From Azospirillaceae bacterium (GTDB lineage Bacteria; Pseudomonadota; Alphaproteobacteria; Azospirillales; Azospirillaceae): 64,000 bases of DNA. Made by a program: the position numbers and the translations under genes. This document shows, one piece after another, positions 1 through 8,800 of this stretch. The notes under the pieces are model-generated. The model ran no database searches. It was not told the DNA's origin and worked only from the letters and a program-made list of their open reading frames with translations. The DNA lies in the NCBI GenBank assembly GCA_035645145.1, contig DASQNC010000017.1, forward strand, positions 1-64,000, written 5' to 3'. Positions within the stretch are counted from its first letter, which is position 1. Every line of letters starts with the position of its first letter.

Positions 1-354
1 CTGCTGGCCTCGTCCGCGAAGGGGGACGAGTTGGAAACCTATGTGAGGGTCGCCGGGATCGACGGCCTGTTCGACGGCGCCACCACGTCCGAGGATGCGG
101 ACCGGTCCAAGCCCCACCCCGACATCTTCGCCGCCGCCTTGGGAAAGGCGGGCCTGCCCCCGTCCGCGGCCGTGGTGGTCGGGGACACGCCGTACGACGC
201 CGAAGCGGCGGTGAAGGCGGGGATCACACCCATCGGCGTCCGGTCGGGCGGCTTCCCGGTCGAGGATCTGCGCGGGGCGGGGTGCGTCGAGATCTGGGAC
301 GATCCCGCCGACCTCCTGCGCAACCTCGACCGGTCGCTCATCGGCCGGGGTTGA
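1..354 (+). CDS. HAD-family hydrolase, C-terminal part (5' end outside the window)
   Basis: The reading frame is open from base 1, so the gene starts to the left of the window; 117 residues remain. The visible part reads like the C-terminal half of a phosphoglycolate-phosphatase-like HAD hydrolase: an ASSAKGDEL strand (motif II region), a conserved lysine in DRSKPHPD (motif III) and VVGDTPYDAEAA (motif IV acidic pair). These enzymes dephosphorylate small phosphorylated metabolites in the cytoplasm through an N-terminal catalytic aspartate that lies outside this sequence. The substrate cannot be read from this fragment. The next gene begins 26 bases downstream on the same strand, so the two may be cotranscribed. 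Confidence 0.85.
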   Translation: MLASSAKGDELETYVRVAGIDGLFDGATTSEDADRSKPHPDIFAAALGKAGLPPSAAVVVGDTPYDAEAAVKAGITPIGVRSGGFPVEDLRGAGCVEIWDDPADLLRNLDRSLIGRG

Positions 355-380
355 CGAGGCACGCATCGACGGGAGGCCGC

Positions 381-1337
381 ATGGCCCGCATCACCTACCA
401 CGCCTCGCACGAGCAGTTCACGCCGCGCGACCTGCTGGACTGGGCCAGGCTGGCCGAGCAGGCCGGATTCGGCGGCCTGATGTCGTCCGACCATTTCCAC
501 CCCTGGTCCGAGCGCCAGGGCCAATCGGGCTTCGCCTGGTCCTGGCTGGGGGCCGCCCTGGAGGCCACGCGCCTTCCCTGTGGCATCATCTCGGCCCCCG
601 GTTGGCGCTACCATCCGGCCATCCTGGCCCAGGCCGCGGCCACCTTGTGCCAGATGTACCCGGACCGGCTGTGGTTCGCGCTGGGCAGCGGCGAGGCCAT
701 CAACGAGGCCATGACCGGGCTGCCCTGGCCGGAGAAGAAGGAGCGCAACGCCCGCCTGCGGGAATGCGCCGACGTGATCCGGGCGCTGCTGGCCGGCGAG
801 ACCGTCACCCACCGGGGCCGGGTGACGGTGGTCGAGGCCAAGCTCTACACCCGGCCCGCCCGGCCGCCGAAACTGCTCGGCGGGGCGGTGACCGAGGAAA
901 CGGCGGAGTGGCTGGGGGGCTGGGCCGACGGCCTGATCACCATCCAGGCGGAGCCCGCCAAGCTGCGCCGGGTGGTGGACGCCTTCCGGCGGGGCGGCGG
1001 GGACGGGAAACCGGTCTTCCTCCAGGTCGCGCTCGCCTGGGCGCCGACCGAGGCGGAGGCCGAAGCCAATGCGCTGGACCAGTGGGGGCCGAACGCCATC
1101 GGCGGCGACGTGAACTGGGAGCTGCGCACGCCCGCCCAATTCGACCAGGCGACCCGTTTCGTGCGCGCCGAGGACATCCGCAATTCGGTCCTGGTCTCGT
1201 CCGACCTCGGCCGGCACATCGCCTGGCTTCAGGAGTTCGCGGCCATAGGGTTCGAGGAGATCGTCCTGCACGAGGTCGGCCGCGACCAGCGCCGCTTCAT
1301 CGAGACCTTCGGCGAGCGTGTCCTGCCGGCGCTTTGA
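381..1337 (+). CDS. LLM-class flavin-dependent oxidoreductase
   Basis: A 318-residue TIM-barrel protein of the bacterial luciferase-like monooxygenase superfamily. The N-terminal half carries the typical barrel opening (WARLAEQAGFGGLMSSDHFHPW), the strand FALGSGEAINE and the helix after it, and the middle has GGAVTEETAEW. It resembles the TIGR03885-type group of FMN/F420-like LLM enzymes found beside glucose-6-phosphate dehydrogenase-like proteins; the electron carrier and substrate are not determinable here. The ATG at 381 was chosen because GGGAGG sits nine bases upstream and the protein begins with a clean beta strand; the frame is open further upstream but without a comparable signal. It ends just before the convergent cyclase gene. 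Confidence 0.85.
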   Translation: MARITYHASHEQFTPRDLLDWARLAEQAGFGGLMSSDHFHPWSERQGQSGFAWSWLGAALEATRLPCGIISAPGWRYHPAILAQAAATLCQMYPDRLWFALGSGEAINEAMTGLPWPEKKERNARLRECADVIRALLAGETVTHRGRVTVVEAKLYTRPARPPKLLGGAVTEETAEWLGGWADGLITIQAEPAKLRRVVDAFRRGGGDGKPVFLQVALAWAPTEAEAEANALDQWGPNAIGGDVNWELRTPAQFDQATRFVRAEDIRNSVLVSSDLGRHIAWLQEFAAIGFEEIVLHEVGRDQRRFIETFGERVLPAL

Positions 1338-1354
1338 GGCCCGGCGCCCGGCGG

Positions 1355-2548
1355 TCAGGCCAGGGTGAACAGTTCCTGCGGCGCGGACACCCCGCGCAGG
1401 GCGTGCACGCCGACCGACCGCAGGGCAACGCAGCACCCTTTGGCGAAGCTGCTGGAAATCAGAACGTGGTGGCCCAGCACATGGCACAGGGCCTCGATCC
1501 GGCTGGCCTCGTTCACGGCCGGGCCGATCATGGTGAAGTCCAGCCGCCGCGCCGAACCGACATTGCCGTACATCACCTCGCCCATGTGCAGGGCGACATC
1601 CAGGTGCAATTCGGGCTCAAGTCCGACGCGGCGGCGGTCGTTCAGGTCCGCGGTCTCGGCGATGGCCTCCTCCGTGGCCCGCAGGGCGGCCTCGCACGCG
1701 GGTTCGTAGGTGCCATCGAGCAAGGGGAAGACCGCCAGCATCCCATCACCCAGGAGCTTCAGCACCTGCCCGCCGTGCCGCTCGACCGGACCGACCATGC
1801 AGTCCAGATGCTCGTTCAGGTACCGGACCAGCCGTTCGCCCTCCGTGCAGTCGGCCAGGCTGGTGAAGCCGCGCAGGTCGGCGAACATGACCACCGAGGG
1901 CTTGCGCGTCACCACCCCCCGCCGGATCTCGCCGCTCAGCACCCGTTGCGTCGCACCGGGTCCGATATAGGCTTCGAGCGTGGACGTGGCGACGTGCTTC
2001 AACGACAGCCGGTAGACCGCCAACCCCAGGAAGGGCAGAAGCCGGTCGATCAGCGCCAGCTCGTCCTCGGAGAAGCCGCCCGGACGGTCGGTCGTCCAGG
2101 ATGTGGCAATGCCCGGCAACGGGTCGGTATCGTAGTCGCGGGCGAACGGCTCGCCGAAGGGAATCAGGCGGGCGGCGTAGTCGGTGGCGCCCTCCGCCTT
2201 CATGTCCGCAAGAATGGGATAGTCGAACAGGGTGGAATCGCCGTCCAGCCGGCGCCGGATCACCGGCTCCCGGTTCAGGATCATGTTTCGGAACGGGCTT
2301 TGCTCCCAGTTGACGGAATGATGGTCCCACCCCCATTCGGTGTTCTCCAGCCCCCGCCCGCGCCGCCAGGTGAAGCCGAACCCCTCGATGGTCGGGTGCA
2401 GGGTGGGCATGGAGACATGGGCTCGCAGGAGCGGCACGCCGGCCAGTTCCAGCCTGCCGCAGAGGCCGCTCACCAGCCCCAGCATGTCGTCCCGTCGCAG
2501 GCTCTCCCGGGCGAGCCACTCGGCGATGGTGATAGCGACGGAGTCCAT
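1355..2548 (-). CDS. Soluble class III adenylate/guanylate cyclase
   Basis: A 397-residue protein with an N-terminal region of about 210 residues without membrane segments (a tryptophan-rich sensor-like region seen in several rhizobial-type cyclases) and a C-terminal class III nucleotidyl cyclase domain (about 215-397). Both metal-binding aspartates are present (FADLRGFTS about residue 224; LGDGMLAVF about 268), as is the transition-state pair in VNEASR (about 346-350). It should make cAMP or cGMP in the cytosol; the substrate is not assigned. ATG at 2548 was chosen; an upstream in-frame start at 2656 would run close to the divergent pyrC start. No signal peptide or known input domain is visible. 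Confidence 0.85.
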   Translation of the reverse strand: MDSVAITIAEWLARESLRRDDMLGLVSGLCGRLELAGVPLLRAHVSMPTLHPTIEGFGFTWRRGRGLENTEWGWDHHSVNWEQSPFRNMILNREPVIRRRLDGDSTLFDYPILADMKAEGATDYAARLIPFGEPFARDYDTDPLPGIATSWTTDRPGGFSEDELALIDRLLPFLGLAVYRLSLKHVATSTLEAYIGPGATQRVLSGEIRRGVVTRKPSVVMFADLRGFTSLADCTEGERLVRYLNEHLDCMVGPVERHGGQVLKLLGDGMLAVFPLLDGTYEPACEAALRATEEAIAETADLNDRRRVGLEPELHLDVALHMGEVMYGNVGSARRLDFTMIGPAVNEASRIEALCHVLGHHVLISSSFAKGCCVALRSVGVHALRGVSAPQELFTLA

Positions 2549-2685
2549 CGGCCAGCTCTCTTTCCAATCTCGGGTGGAGCTCCCAGGTTCAGCAATCTTG
2601 ACGATGTTCGAGTCCGGGATTGTGTCACGATCCGGCTTGCGGAACACTCCCCACAAAGCCCCATGCCCGCCTGTCCGGATGTGCC

Positions 2686-3744
2686 ATGACCCCCGACCGC
2701 ATCACCCTCCGCCGACCCGACGACTGGCACCTGCACCTGCGGTCGGGCGCCATGCTGCGCGCCGTGCTGCCATGGACGGCGCGGCAGATGGGCCGGGCCA
2801 TCGTGATGCCGAACCTGAAGCCGCCGGTCACCACCGTGGCGGCCGCCGAGGCCTATCGTGCGGAGATACGGGCCGCCCTGCCCGCGGGAAGCCGGTTCAC
2901 ACCCCTGATGACCTGCTACCTGACCGACGCCACCGACCCGGCGGAGGTGGAGCGCGGGTTCGCATCCGGCGCCTGGGCGGCGGCGAAGCTCTACCCCGCC
3001 CACGCCACCACCAATTCCGCCCACGGGGTGACGGATGTGCGCAACATCCACCCCGTGCTGGAGCGGATGCAGGCGATCGGCATGCCGCTGCTGATCCACG
3101 GCGAGGTGACGGACCACACCGTGGACATCTTCGACCGCGAGGCCGTGTTCCTGGAACGGGTGCTGTCGCCGCTGCTGGAGGCGTTCCCCCGCCTGAAGGT
3201 GGTGCTGGAGCACGTCACCACCGAGGAGGCCGTCGCCTTCGTGCGCCGGCATGGGCCGGGTGGCCGGCTGGGGGCGACGATCACCGCCCACCACCTGCTG
3301 ATCAACCGGTCCGACATCTTCGCCGGCGGCATCCGCCCGCACCTCTACTGCCTGCCCATCGCCAAGCGCGAGCGGCACCGCCTGGCGTTGCGCCGGGCCG
3401 CCATGTCGGGCGAACCGTGGTTCTTCCTGGGCACGGACAGCGCGCCGCACCCGTTGAAGGACAAGGAGAGCGCGTGCGGCTGCGCCGGCTGCTTCACGGC
3501 CGCCACGGCCATCGAGCTGTACGCCATGGCGTTCGCCGAGGACGGCGCGCTCGACCGGCTGGAGGCCTTCGCCAGCCTGAACGGCCCGCGCTTTTACGGG
3601 CTGGAGCCCAATCCCGACACCATCACGCTGGAACGGGGCGAGACGCCGGTGCCCGACCTTGTGATGGTGGACGGCGGCGGCGCAGCCGACGCGGTCCTGC
3701 CCTTCCTGTCGGGCGCGCGCCTGCCCTGGCGGGTCGTGGACTGA
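2686..3744 (+). CDS. pyrC: Dihydroorotase (class II)
   Basis: A 352-residue dihydroorotase, close to the usual length of about 345 for the E. coli-type enzyme, that cyclises carbamoyl-aspartate to dihydroorotate in pyrimidine synthesis. The zinc-site histidines lie in DDWHLHLR (H15, H17), the bridging carbamylated lysine is K101 in [11 protein letters not shown], and further ligand histidines sit in LLIHGE and [17 protein letters not shown] carries the catalytic aspartate. The ATG at 2686 gives the standard N terminus; 22 more codons are open upstream but match nothing. It is divergent from the cyclase gene and is followed 146 bases later by pyrE, the next but one enzyme of the same pathway. 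Confidence 0.97.
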   Translation: MTPDRITLRRPDDWHLHLRSGAMLRAVLPWTARQMGRAIVMPNLKPPVTTVAAAEAYRAEIRAALPAGSRFTPLMTCYLTDATDPAEVERGFASGAWAAAKLYPAHATTNSAHGVTDVRNIHPVLERMQAIGMPLLIHGEVTDHTVDIFDREAVFLERVLSPLLEAFPRLKVVLEHVTTEEAVAFVRRHGPGGRLGATITAHHLLINRSDIFAGGIRPHLYCLPIAKRERHRLALRRAAMSGEPWFFLGTDSAPHPLKDKESACGCAGCFTAATAIELYAMAFAEDGALDRLEAFASLNGPRFYGLEPNPDTITLERGETPVPDLVMVDGGGAADAVLPFLSGARLPWRVVD

Positions 3745-3890
3745 TACCGCCCCGCGCCGCCCCAGGATCCGACAGGGGCGCGCAAGCCAAGCCGGGCGCG
3801 GGCACTTGAGGCGCCCGGCGGTGTGAGGCGGGTTGCAGGTTGCGGCCGGGCGGCGTATCGAGGCGCCCACCCAACCTTCGGAGCCCGACC

Positions 3891-4580
3891 ATGACCGCCG
3901 ACGCCCAGACGATCGCCACGCTGACCGCCAAGCTGCTGCTGGAGATCAAGGCGGTCCATTTCTACGACGGGCGGACGCCGTTCAAGTTCACCTCGGGCTG
4001 GGCCAGCCCGGTCTACACCGACTGCCGCCGCATCATCGCCTTCCCGCGCGCGCGCCGCGCCATCACCGAATTCGCGGTCGAAACGCTGCGCCGCGACGCC
4101 GGCTTCGAATGCTTCGACGCGGTGGCGGGCGGCGAGACGGCGGGCATCCCCTTCGCCGCCTGGATCTCGGACGCGCTCGGCCTGCCCATGCAGTACGTGC
4201 GCAAGAAGCCCAAGGGCTTCGGCCGCAACGCCCAGATCGAAGGCGTGGTGGAGGACGGGCAGCGGGTTCTGCTCGTCGAGGATCTGGCCACCGACGGCAA
4301 GAGCAAGGTCAACTTTGTCGAAGCCCTGCGCACGGCCGGCTGCACGGTGGAGCACACCTTCGTCGTCTTCCACTACGGCATCTTCCCGCAGTCCCGGGCG
4401 ACCATGGATGCGATCGGCGTGAAGCTGCACGCGCTGGTCACCTGGTGGGACATGCTGCGCGTGGCGAAGGACTCGGGCTACTTCGAAGCCTCGACCCTGG
4501 CCGAGGTCGAGAAGTTCCTGAACGACCCCGCCGCCTGGTCGGGCGCCCACGGCGGTATCAGCGAACACCCGGCGGGCTAA
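3891..4580 (+). CDS. pyrE: Orotate phosphoribosyltransferase
   Basis: A 229-residue orotate phosphoribosyltransferase that joins orotate to PRPP to give OMP. The PRPP-binding loop is [13 protein letters not shown] (about residues 126-138), preceded by [12 protein letters not shown], which contributes the catalytic flexible-loop lysine. An orotate-binding [14 protein letters not shown] segment lies near the N terminus. The start at ATG 3891 gives a family-like N terminus; the frame is open for 17 codons upstream. Its pairing with pyrC suggests a small pyrimidine locus. It is convergent with the TctC-type gene, and a strong hairpin lies between them. Confidence 0.96.
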   Translation: MTADAQTIATLTAKLLLEIKAVHFYDGRTPFKFTSGWASPVYTDCRRIIAFPRARRAITEFAVETLRRDAGFECFDAVAGGETAGIPFAAWISDALGLPMQYVRKKPKGFGRNAQIEGVVEDGQRVLLVEDLATDGKSKVNFVEALRTAGCTVEHTFVVFHYGIFPQSRATMDAIGVKLHALVTWWDMLRVAKDSGYFEASTLAEVEKFLNDPAAWSGAHGGISEHPAG

Positions 4581-4589
4581 GGCGCCTCG

Positions 4590-4627
4590 TGCCGCCGGGC
4601 GAAGGTATCGACTTTCGCCCGGCGGCA
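4590..4627. terminator. Bidirectional hairpin between pyrE and tctC-like gene
   Basis: A perfect 14-base-pair inverted repeat (4590-4603 with 4614-4627, ten-base loop) lies between the two convergent stop codons. It has no long T run, so it is inferred to be a terminator from its position and stability rather than a textbook intrinsic terminator. Confidence 0.6.
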
Positions 4628-4675
4628 TGGGACAGCAAGGGAGGGCGGGGCCGCACGCGTCCCACCCGGCACCGC

Positions 4676-5656
4676 CTATTCCGGGGTCGCGCCCGACGCG
4701 CGGACCACCGCGGCCCACTTCTCCATTTCCGCCGCCTGGAACGTGCGTAGTTCAGCCGGCGCCAGGGTGGCCGGCTCGAACCCGGCGGCGCGCAGCTTCT
4801 GCGCCACCTCCGGCTCGGCCACCACGGCCGCCACGTCGGCGGCCAGCCTGTCGATGACCGAGGACGGTGTGCCGGCCGGGGCGAACACGCCGAACCAGGC
4901 ATCGGACTCGAAGCCCGGCAGCGTCGCCGCCATCGTGGGCACGTTGGGGAGCGCCGGGGCCGGCGTGCGGCCCGTCACCGCCAGGGCGCGCAGCCGATCC
5001 GCCTGGATCTGCGGCAGGGCCGAGGGCAGCGTGGCGAACATGGCCTGCACCTGGCCCGCGACCAGATCGGTCAGCGCCGGTGGGGCGCCACGGTAGGGCA
5101 CGTGGACCATGTCGATCCCGGCCGCCATCTTGAACAGTTCGCCCGTCAGATGAGCGGCCGAGCCGCTGCCGCTTGAGGCATAGTTCAGCTTGCCCGGATT
5201 GGCCTTGGCGTGGGCGACCAGCTCCTCCACCGTGCGGGCCGGGACGGACGGGTTCACGACCAGCACGTTGGTCACGGTGGCCACCAGCGTGACCGGCGCG
5301 AAATCCCTGGCCGTGTCGTACGGCATGTTGGGGTAGAGCCCCGCGTTCGACGCGTGGGTCGAGTTGGTGCCCAGCACGAGGGTGTGGCCGTCGGGCGCGG
5401 CCTTGGCCACCTGGTCCGCCCCCAGGTTGCCGCCGGCCCCCGGCCGGTTGTCCACCACCACCTGCTGACCGTACCGGGCCGACAGCCGTTCGCCGATGGT
5501 GCGGGCCAGCACATCGGTCGGCCCGCCCGCCGGATAGGGCACGACGAAACGGATGGGCCTTTCGGGCCACGCCGCCACGGCCGGCCCCGCGCCCCCTGCC
5601 GCCAGGGTCGCTGCAGCGGCCAAGGCCGCCAATGCGGCGAGGAATACGCGCCTCAT
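4676..5656 (-). CDS. Tripartite tricarboxylate transporter substrate-binding protein (TctC/Bug family)
   Basis: A 326-residue periplasmic binding protein. Residues 1 to about 27 form a signal peptide (basic MRR start, alanine/leucine core, cleavage near AVAA). The mature part opens with WPERPIRFVVPYPAGGPTD, the Bug-family signature, and contains VVVDNRPGAGGNLGAD and HVPYRGAPPALTDLVAGQV, the ligand-binding segments of this family. Members capture carboxylates or related small molecules. ATG 5656 was chosen because GGGAGGG lies seven bases upstream; an ATG six bases earlier sits almost on top of that motif. No tctA/tctB membrane genes are adjacent, so it is an orphan binding protein, as is common for this family. 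Confidence 0.92.
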   Translation of the reverse strand: MRRVFLAALAALAAAATLAAGGAGPAVAAWPERPIRFVVPYPAGGPTDVLARTIGERLSARYGQQVVVDNRPGAGGNLGADQVAKAAPDGHTLVLGTNSTHASNAGLYPNMPYDTARDFAPVTLVATVTNVLVVNPSVPARTVEELVAHAKANPGKLNYASSGSGSAAHLTGELFKMAAGIDMVHVPYRGAPPALTDLVAGQVQAMFATLPSALPQIQADRLRALAVTGRTPAPALPNVPTMAATLPGFESDAWFGVFAPAGTPSSVIDRLAADVAAVVAEPEVAQKLRAAGFEPATLAPAELRTFQAAEMEKWAAVVRASGATPE

Positions 5657-5848
5657 TCCCATTCCCTCCCCGGATACCGGGCGGCCGTTGCACCGCCTCC
5701 GTCTTGTCGACGAGACTGCACCAACCGTGGAGTGCGGCGCCAGCGGGCGTGATGCCGGCGAGCGTAAGGGGGTGTCCGAGCCGCCTTGAGCCGGCCCCCG
5801 CCGTCCGCTACCGTCCGACCTGTTGACTTGCGTCCTGGACAAGCCGTC

Positions 5849-7129
5849 ATGACCGCCCTCGCCGAAACAACCCAAGGCCTGCCCGCCCTGATGGCCGGGC
5901 TCGGCCGCGCCGCGCGGGATGCCGCGTCGCGGCTGGCCCAGGCGCCGGCCGCGCAGAAGGCCGAGGCGCTGACCGCATCGGCCGCAGCGGTCCGGGCGCG
6001 GGTGGACGGGATTTTGGCCGCCAACGCGCGCGACGTGGCCACGGCCGGGGACAAGGGGGTCAAGGGCCCCATGCTGGACCGTCTGGTCCTGGACGCCGCG
6101 CGGGTGGAGGCCATCGCCGCCGGCCTGGACGCCATCGCGGCCATTCCGGACCCGGTCGGTGCCGTCCTGGCGGAATGGACCCGTCCCAACGGCCTGCGCA
6201 TCCAGCGCGTGCGCGTGCCGCTGGGCGTCGTCGGCATCATCTACGAAAGCCGGCCGAATGTGACCGCCGATGCGGGCGGCCTGTGCATCAAGTCCGGCAA
6301 CGCCGCGATCCTGCGCGGCGGTTCGGACAGCCTGCACTCCTCGCGCGCCATCGTCGCCTGCCTGCACGAAGGGCTGCGTGCCGCCGGCCTGCCGGAGACG
6401 GCGGTGCAACTGGTCCCCACGGCCGACCGGGCCGCCGTCGGCGAACTCCTGCGCCTGTCCGAGTACGTGGACGTGATCGTGCCGCGGGGCGGCCGGTCGC
6501 TGATCGAACGGGTGCAGGCGGAAAGCCGGATTCCCGTGTTCGCCCATCTCGACGGCAACTGCCACGTCTACGTCCATGCCGCGGCCGACCTGGACACCGC
6601 GCACCGCGTGGTGCTGAACAGCAAGATGCGCCGGGTGTCGGTCTGCGGGGCGGCGGAAACCCTGCTGGTGGACCGGGCGGCCGCGGGCACCCACCTGCCC
6701 GTCCTGCTGGCGGCACTCCGGGACGCCGGCTGTGCCATCCGGGGCGACGAGGCCGTGCGCGCCGTCGATCCGTCCGCCGCCCCGGCGACGGAGGCGGACT
6801 GGCGGACCGAGTACCTGGACGCCGTCATCGCCGTGCGCGTGGTGGACGGGCTGGACGAGGCCATCGCCCACGTGAACACGTTCGGCTCCCACCACACCGA
6901 CAGCATCGTCACCGGCGATGCCGCGGCGGCCGAACGCTTCCTGCGCGAGGTGGACAGCGCCATCGTGCTGCACAACGCGTCCACCCAGTTCGCCGACGGC
7001 GGGGAATTCGGGTTCGGGGCGGAGATCGGCATTTCCACCGGGCGCCTGCACGCGCGGGGGCCGGTCGGGGCCGAGCAGTTGACCACCTTCAAGTACGTCG
7101 TCCGCGGCGACGGACAGATCCGGCCTTAG
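5849..7129 (+). CDS. proA: Glutamate-5-semialdehyde dehydrogenase (gamma-glutamyl phosphate reductase)
   Basis: A 426-residue member of the aldehyde dehydrogenase superfamily that reduces gamma-glutamyl phosphate to glutamate semialdehyde in proline synthesis, using NADPH. The catalytic cysteine is C266 in [13 protein letters not shown]. Other family segments are [17 protein letters not shown] and [13 protein letters not shown]. The ATG at 5849 gives the usual length; 21 further codons are open upstream without family similarity. It heads the typical alphaproteobacterial run proA-nadD-rsfS-rlmH. proB, the preceding enzyme, is not in the window; the divergent TctC-type gene takes its place upstream. 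Confidence 0.97.
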   Translation: MTALAETTQGLPALMAGLGRAARDAASRLAQAPAAQKAEALTASAAAVRARVDGILAANARDVATAGDKGVKGPMLDRLVLDAARVEAIAAGLDAIAAIPDPVGAVLAEWTRPNGLRIQRVRVPLGVVGIIYESRPNVTADAGGLCIKSGNAAILRGGSDSLHSSRAIVACLHEGLRAAGLPETAVQLVPTADRAAVGELLRLSEYVDVIVPRGGRSLIERVQAESRIPVFAHLDGNCHVYVHAAADLDTAHRVVLNSKMRRVSVCGAAETLLVDRAAAGTHLPVLLAALRDAGCAIRGDEAVRAVDPSAAPATEADWRTEYLDAVIAVRVVDGLDEAIAHVNTFGSHHTDSIVTGDAAAAERFLREVDSAIVLHNASTQFADGGEFGFGAEIGISTGRLHARGPVGAEQLTTFKYVVRGDGQIRP

Positions 7130-7204
7130 AGCCCCGCCCTGCCCCGCGCCCCCACCCCTCTTTTCCCCGCTCCCCGCCTCCACGCCACCCGGCCGTGGGA
7201 CGGT

Positions 7205-7801
7205 TTGCGCATCGGGCTTCTGGGCGGCTCGTTCAACCCGGCGCACGCGGGGCACCGGCACATTGCGCTGATGGCCCTGAAACGCCTGGGGCTGGATGCG
7301 GTCTGGCTCCTGGTCAGCCCGCAGAACCCGCTGAAGGCGCGGGCCGGCATGGCGCCGCTGGAAGAGCGGATCGCCGGCGCCGCACGCACCGTCCGCCATC
7401 CCCGGGTGCTGGCCACCGGGATCGAAACCGAACTCGGCACCCGCTACACCGCCGACACGCTGGCCGCGCTGAAAAAGCGGTTCCCGCGCACACGGTTCGT
7501 CTGGCTGATGGGGGCCGACAATCTGACCCAGATCGTCCGCTGGCGGCACTGGGAGACGATCTTTCGAGCAACGCCGGTTGCGGTGCTGGCGCGGCCTCCC
7601 TATTCTCTCAAGGCGTTGGGAAGCAAGGCCGCGCGGCGGTTCGCCAGGAACCGGGTGCCGGCGTGGGCGGCCCGGACGACCGCGGGCGTGCAACCGCCCG
7701 CCTGGACGTTCCTGCCGATCCCACTCCACCCCGCCTCAGCCACCGCCATCCGACGGCGGAAGGCGCGGGCGGCCCTGCTGTTCAAGCGAACCAAGAGGTA
7801 G
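7205..7801 (+). CDS. nadD: Nicotinate-nucleotide adenylyltransferase
   Basis: A 198-residue NadD that adenylates nicotinate mononucleotide to deamido-NAD. The nucleotidyltransferase signature GLLGGSFNPAHAGH is at the very N terminus, and the second ATP-contact motif appears near the C terminus as ASATAIRRR, a variant of the usual ISSTxIR. MGADNLTQI is also typical. The start is a TTG at 7205; no other in-frame start is available that leaves the signature intact, so the rare start codon is fairly secure. It lies 75 bases after proA and 20 bases before rsfS. Confidence 0.94.
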   Translation: MRIGLLGGSFNPAHAGHRHIALMALKRLGLDAVWLLVSPQNPLKARAGMAPLEERIAGAARTVRHPRVLATGIETELGTRYTADTLAALKKRFPRTRFVWLMGADNLTQIVRWRHWETIFRATPVAVLARPPYSLKALGSKAARRFARNRVPAWAARTTAGVQPPAWTFLPIPLHPASATAIRRRKARAALLFKRTKR

Positions 7802-7821
7802 CCATCATCGCCCAGGAACAC

Positions 7822-8196
7822 ATGCCGGCCCGGCCGGTCCTCGACGTCACCGAGCCCCAGAAGCTCCGCGACGTAATCCTCGCCTCGCTCGACGACGACA
7901 AGGCCGAGGAGATCGTCACCATCGACCTGCAGGGGCGCACCGCCATTGCCGACTACATGGTGATCGCCACCGGTCGGTCGACCCGGCAGGTCGCCGCCAT
8001 GGCCGACCATCTGCGCGAAAAGCTGGAAAAGGCCGGCCTGGGCGTGCGGATCGAAGGGTTGACCCAGGCCGACTGGGTGCTGGTGGACGCCGGCGACGTG
8101 ATCGTCCACCTGTTCCGCCCCGAGGTGCGCGCCTTCTACCAGTTGGAGAAGATGTGGGCCCCCGACCTGGAACCCCGCCCCGCGCGGAGCGCATGA
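7822..8196 (+). CDS. rsfS: Ribosome silencing factor RsfS
   Basis: A 124-residue RsfS/Iojap-family protein. In other bacteria it binds ribosomal protein uL14 and blocks subunit joining when nutrients are scarce. The conserved core DKAEEIVTIDLQGRTAIADYMVIATGRSTRQV and the downstream LTQADWVLVDAGDVIVHLF segment (described here in pieces) are both present. The ATG at 7822 follows an AGGA at 7814. The stop codon lies inside the first copy of a 24-base tandem repeat. The gene sits between nadD and rlmH, its usual place in this group. Confidence 0.95.
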   Translation: MPARPVLDVTEPQKLRDVILASLDDDKAEEIVTIDLQGRTAIADYMVIATGRSTRQVAAMADHLREKLEKAGLGVRIEGLTQADWVLVDAGDVIVHLFRPEVRAFYQLEKMWAPDLEPRPARSA

Positions 8197-8231
8197 GGAC
8201 TCCCTGTGCGGAGCGCATGAGGTCTCCTTGT
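8184..8231 (+). repeat. 24-base imperfect tandem repeat overlapping the rsfS stop codon
   Basis: Two adjacent 24-base copies (8184-8207 and 8208-8231) differ at two positions, and a third, more degraded copy seems to begin at 8232. The rsfS stop codon TGA (8194-8196) lies in copy one. No function is known. Confidence 0.7.
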
Positions 8232-8331
8232 GCGCAGTGCCTGACGGTCCGCCGCGCGCGCCCCGTGCCGGACACGCGGGCGCTGCGCCGCGCTCCGGCC
8301 CTGCGCGTCTGACGAATTCACCGGCACGGCC

Positions 8332-8790
8332 ATGCGGATCGCCATTCTGGCCATCGGCGCCTGGCGCGCCGGCCCGCACAAGGCCCTTTACGACGAATAC
8401 GCCGGCCGCCTGCGCTGGCCGCTGACGCTGCGCGAGCTCGAACCCAAGCGTCGTGCCACCGGCGACGAACTCCGCCGCCTTGAGGGCGACCTCCTCCTTT
8501 CCGCGATCCCGAAAGGGGCAAAGGTCGTGGCGCTGGACGAGACCGGCACCCATCTGACCAGCGAAGGCTTCGCCGCGCGCCTGCGCGCCTGGCAGGACGC
8601 GTCCGTTGCCGACGTCGCGTTCCTGATCGGGGGCGCCGACGGCCATGATCCGGCCGTGCGCCGGCGCGCCGACCTGGTCCTGAGCCTGGGCACGATGACC
8701 TGGCCGCACCTGCTGGTCCGTGCCCTTCTGGTCGAGCAGATCTACCGCGCGCAGCAGATCATCGCCGGCCACCCCTACCACCGCGCCTGA
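8332..8790 (+). CDS. rlmH: 23S rRNA pseudouridine-1915 N3-methyltransferase
   Basis: A 152-residue SPOUT-family methyltransferase that modifies pseudouridine 1915 in helix 69 of 23S rRNA in assembled ribosomes. The trefoil-knot SAM pocket is visible as FLIGGADGH and LSLGTMTWPHLLVRALLVEQ, and the C terminus ends in the family-typical GHPYHRA. The chain is of standard length. ATG 8332 is preceded by about 135 bases holding the tandem repeat. gpmI starts ten bases after the stop. Confidence 0.96.
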   Translation: MRIAILAIGAWRAGPHKALYDEYAGRLRWPLTLRELEPKRRATGDELRRLEGDLLLSAIPKGAKVVALDETGTHLTSEGFAARLRAWQDASVADVAFLIGGADGHDPAVRRRADLVLSLGTMTWPHLLVRALLVEQIYRAQQIIAGHPYHRA

Positions 8791-8800
8791 GGAGACGTTT

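Noticed and set aside
4676-7729. A 1000-residue minus-strand frame running from the tctC-like gene through proA and nadD
   Set aside because: Only its last third (from ATG 5656) is a real gene; the remainder is antisense to proA and nadD.
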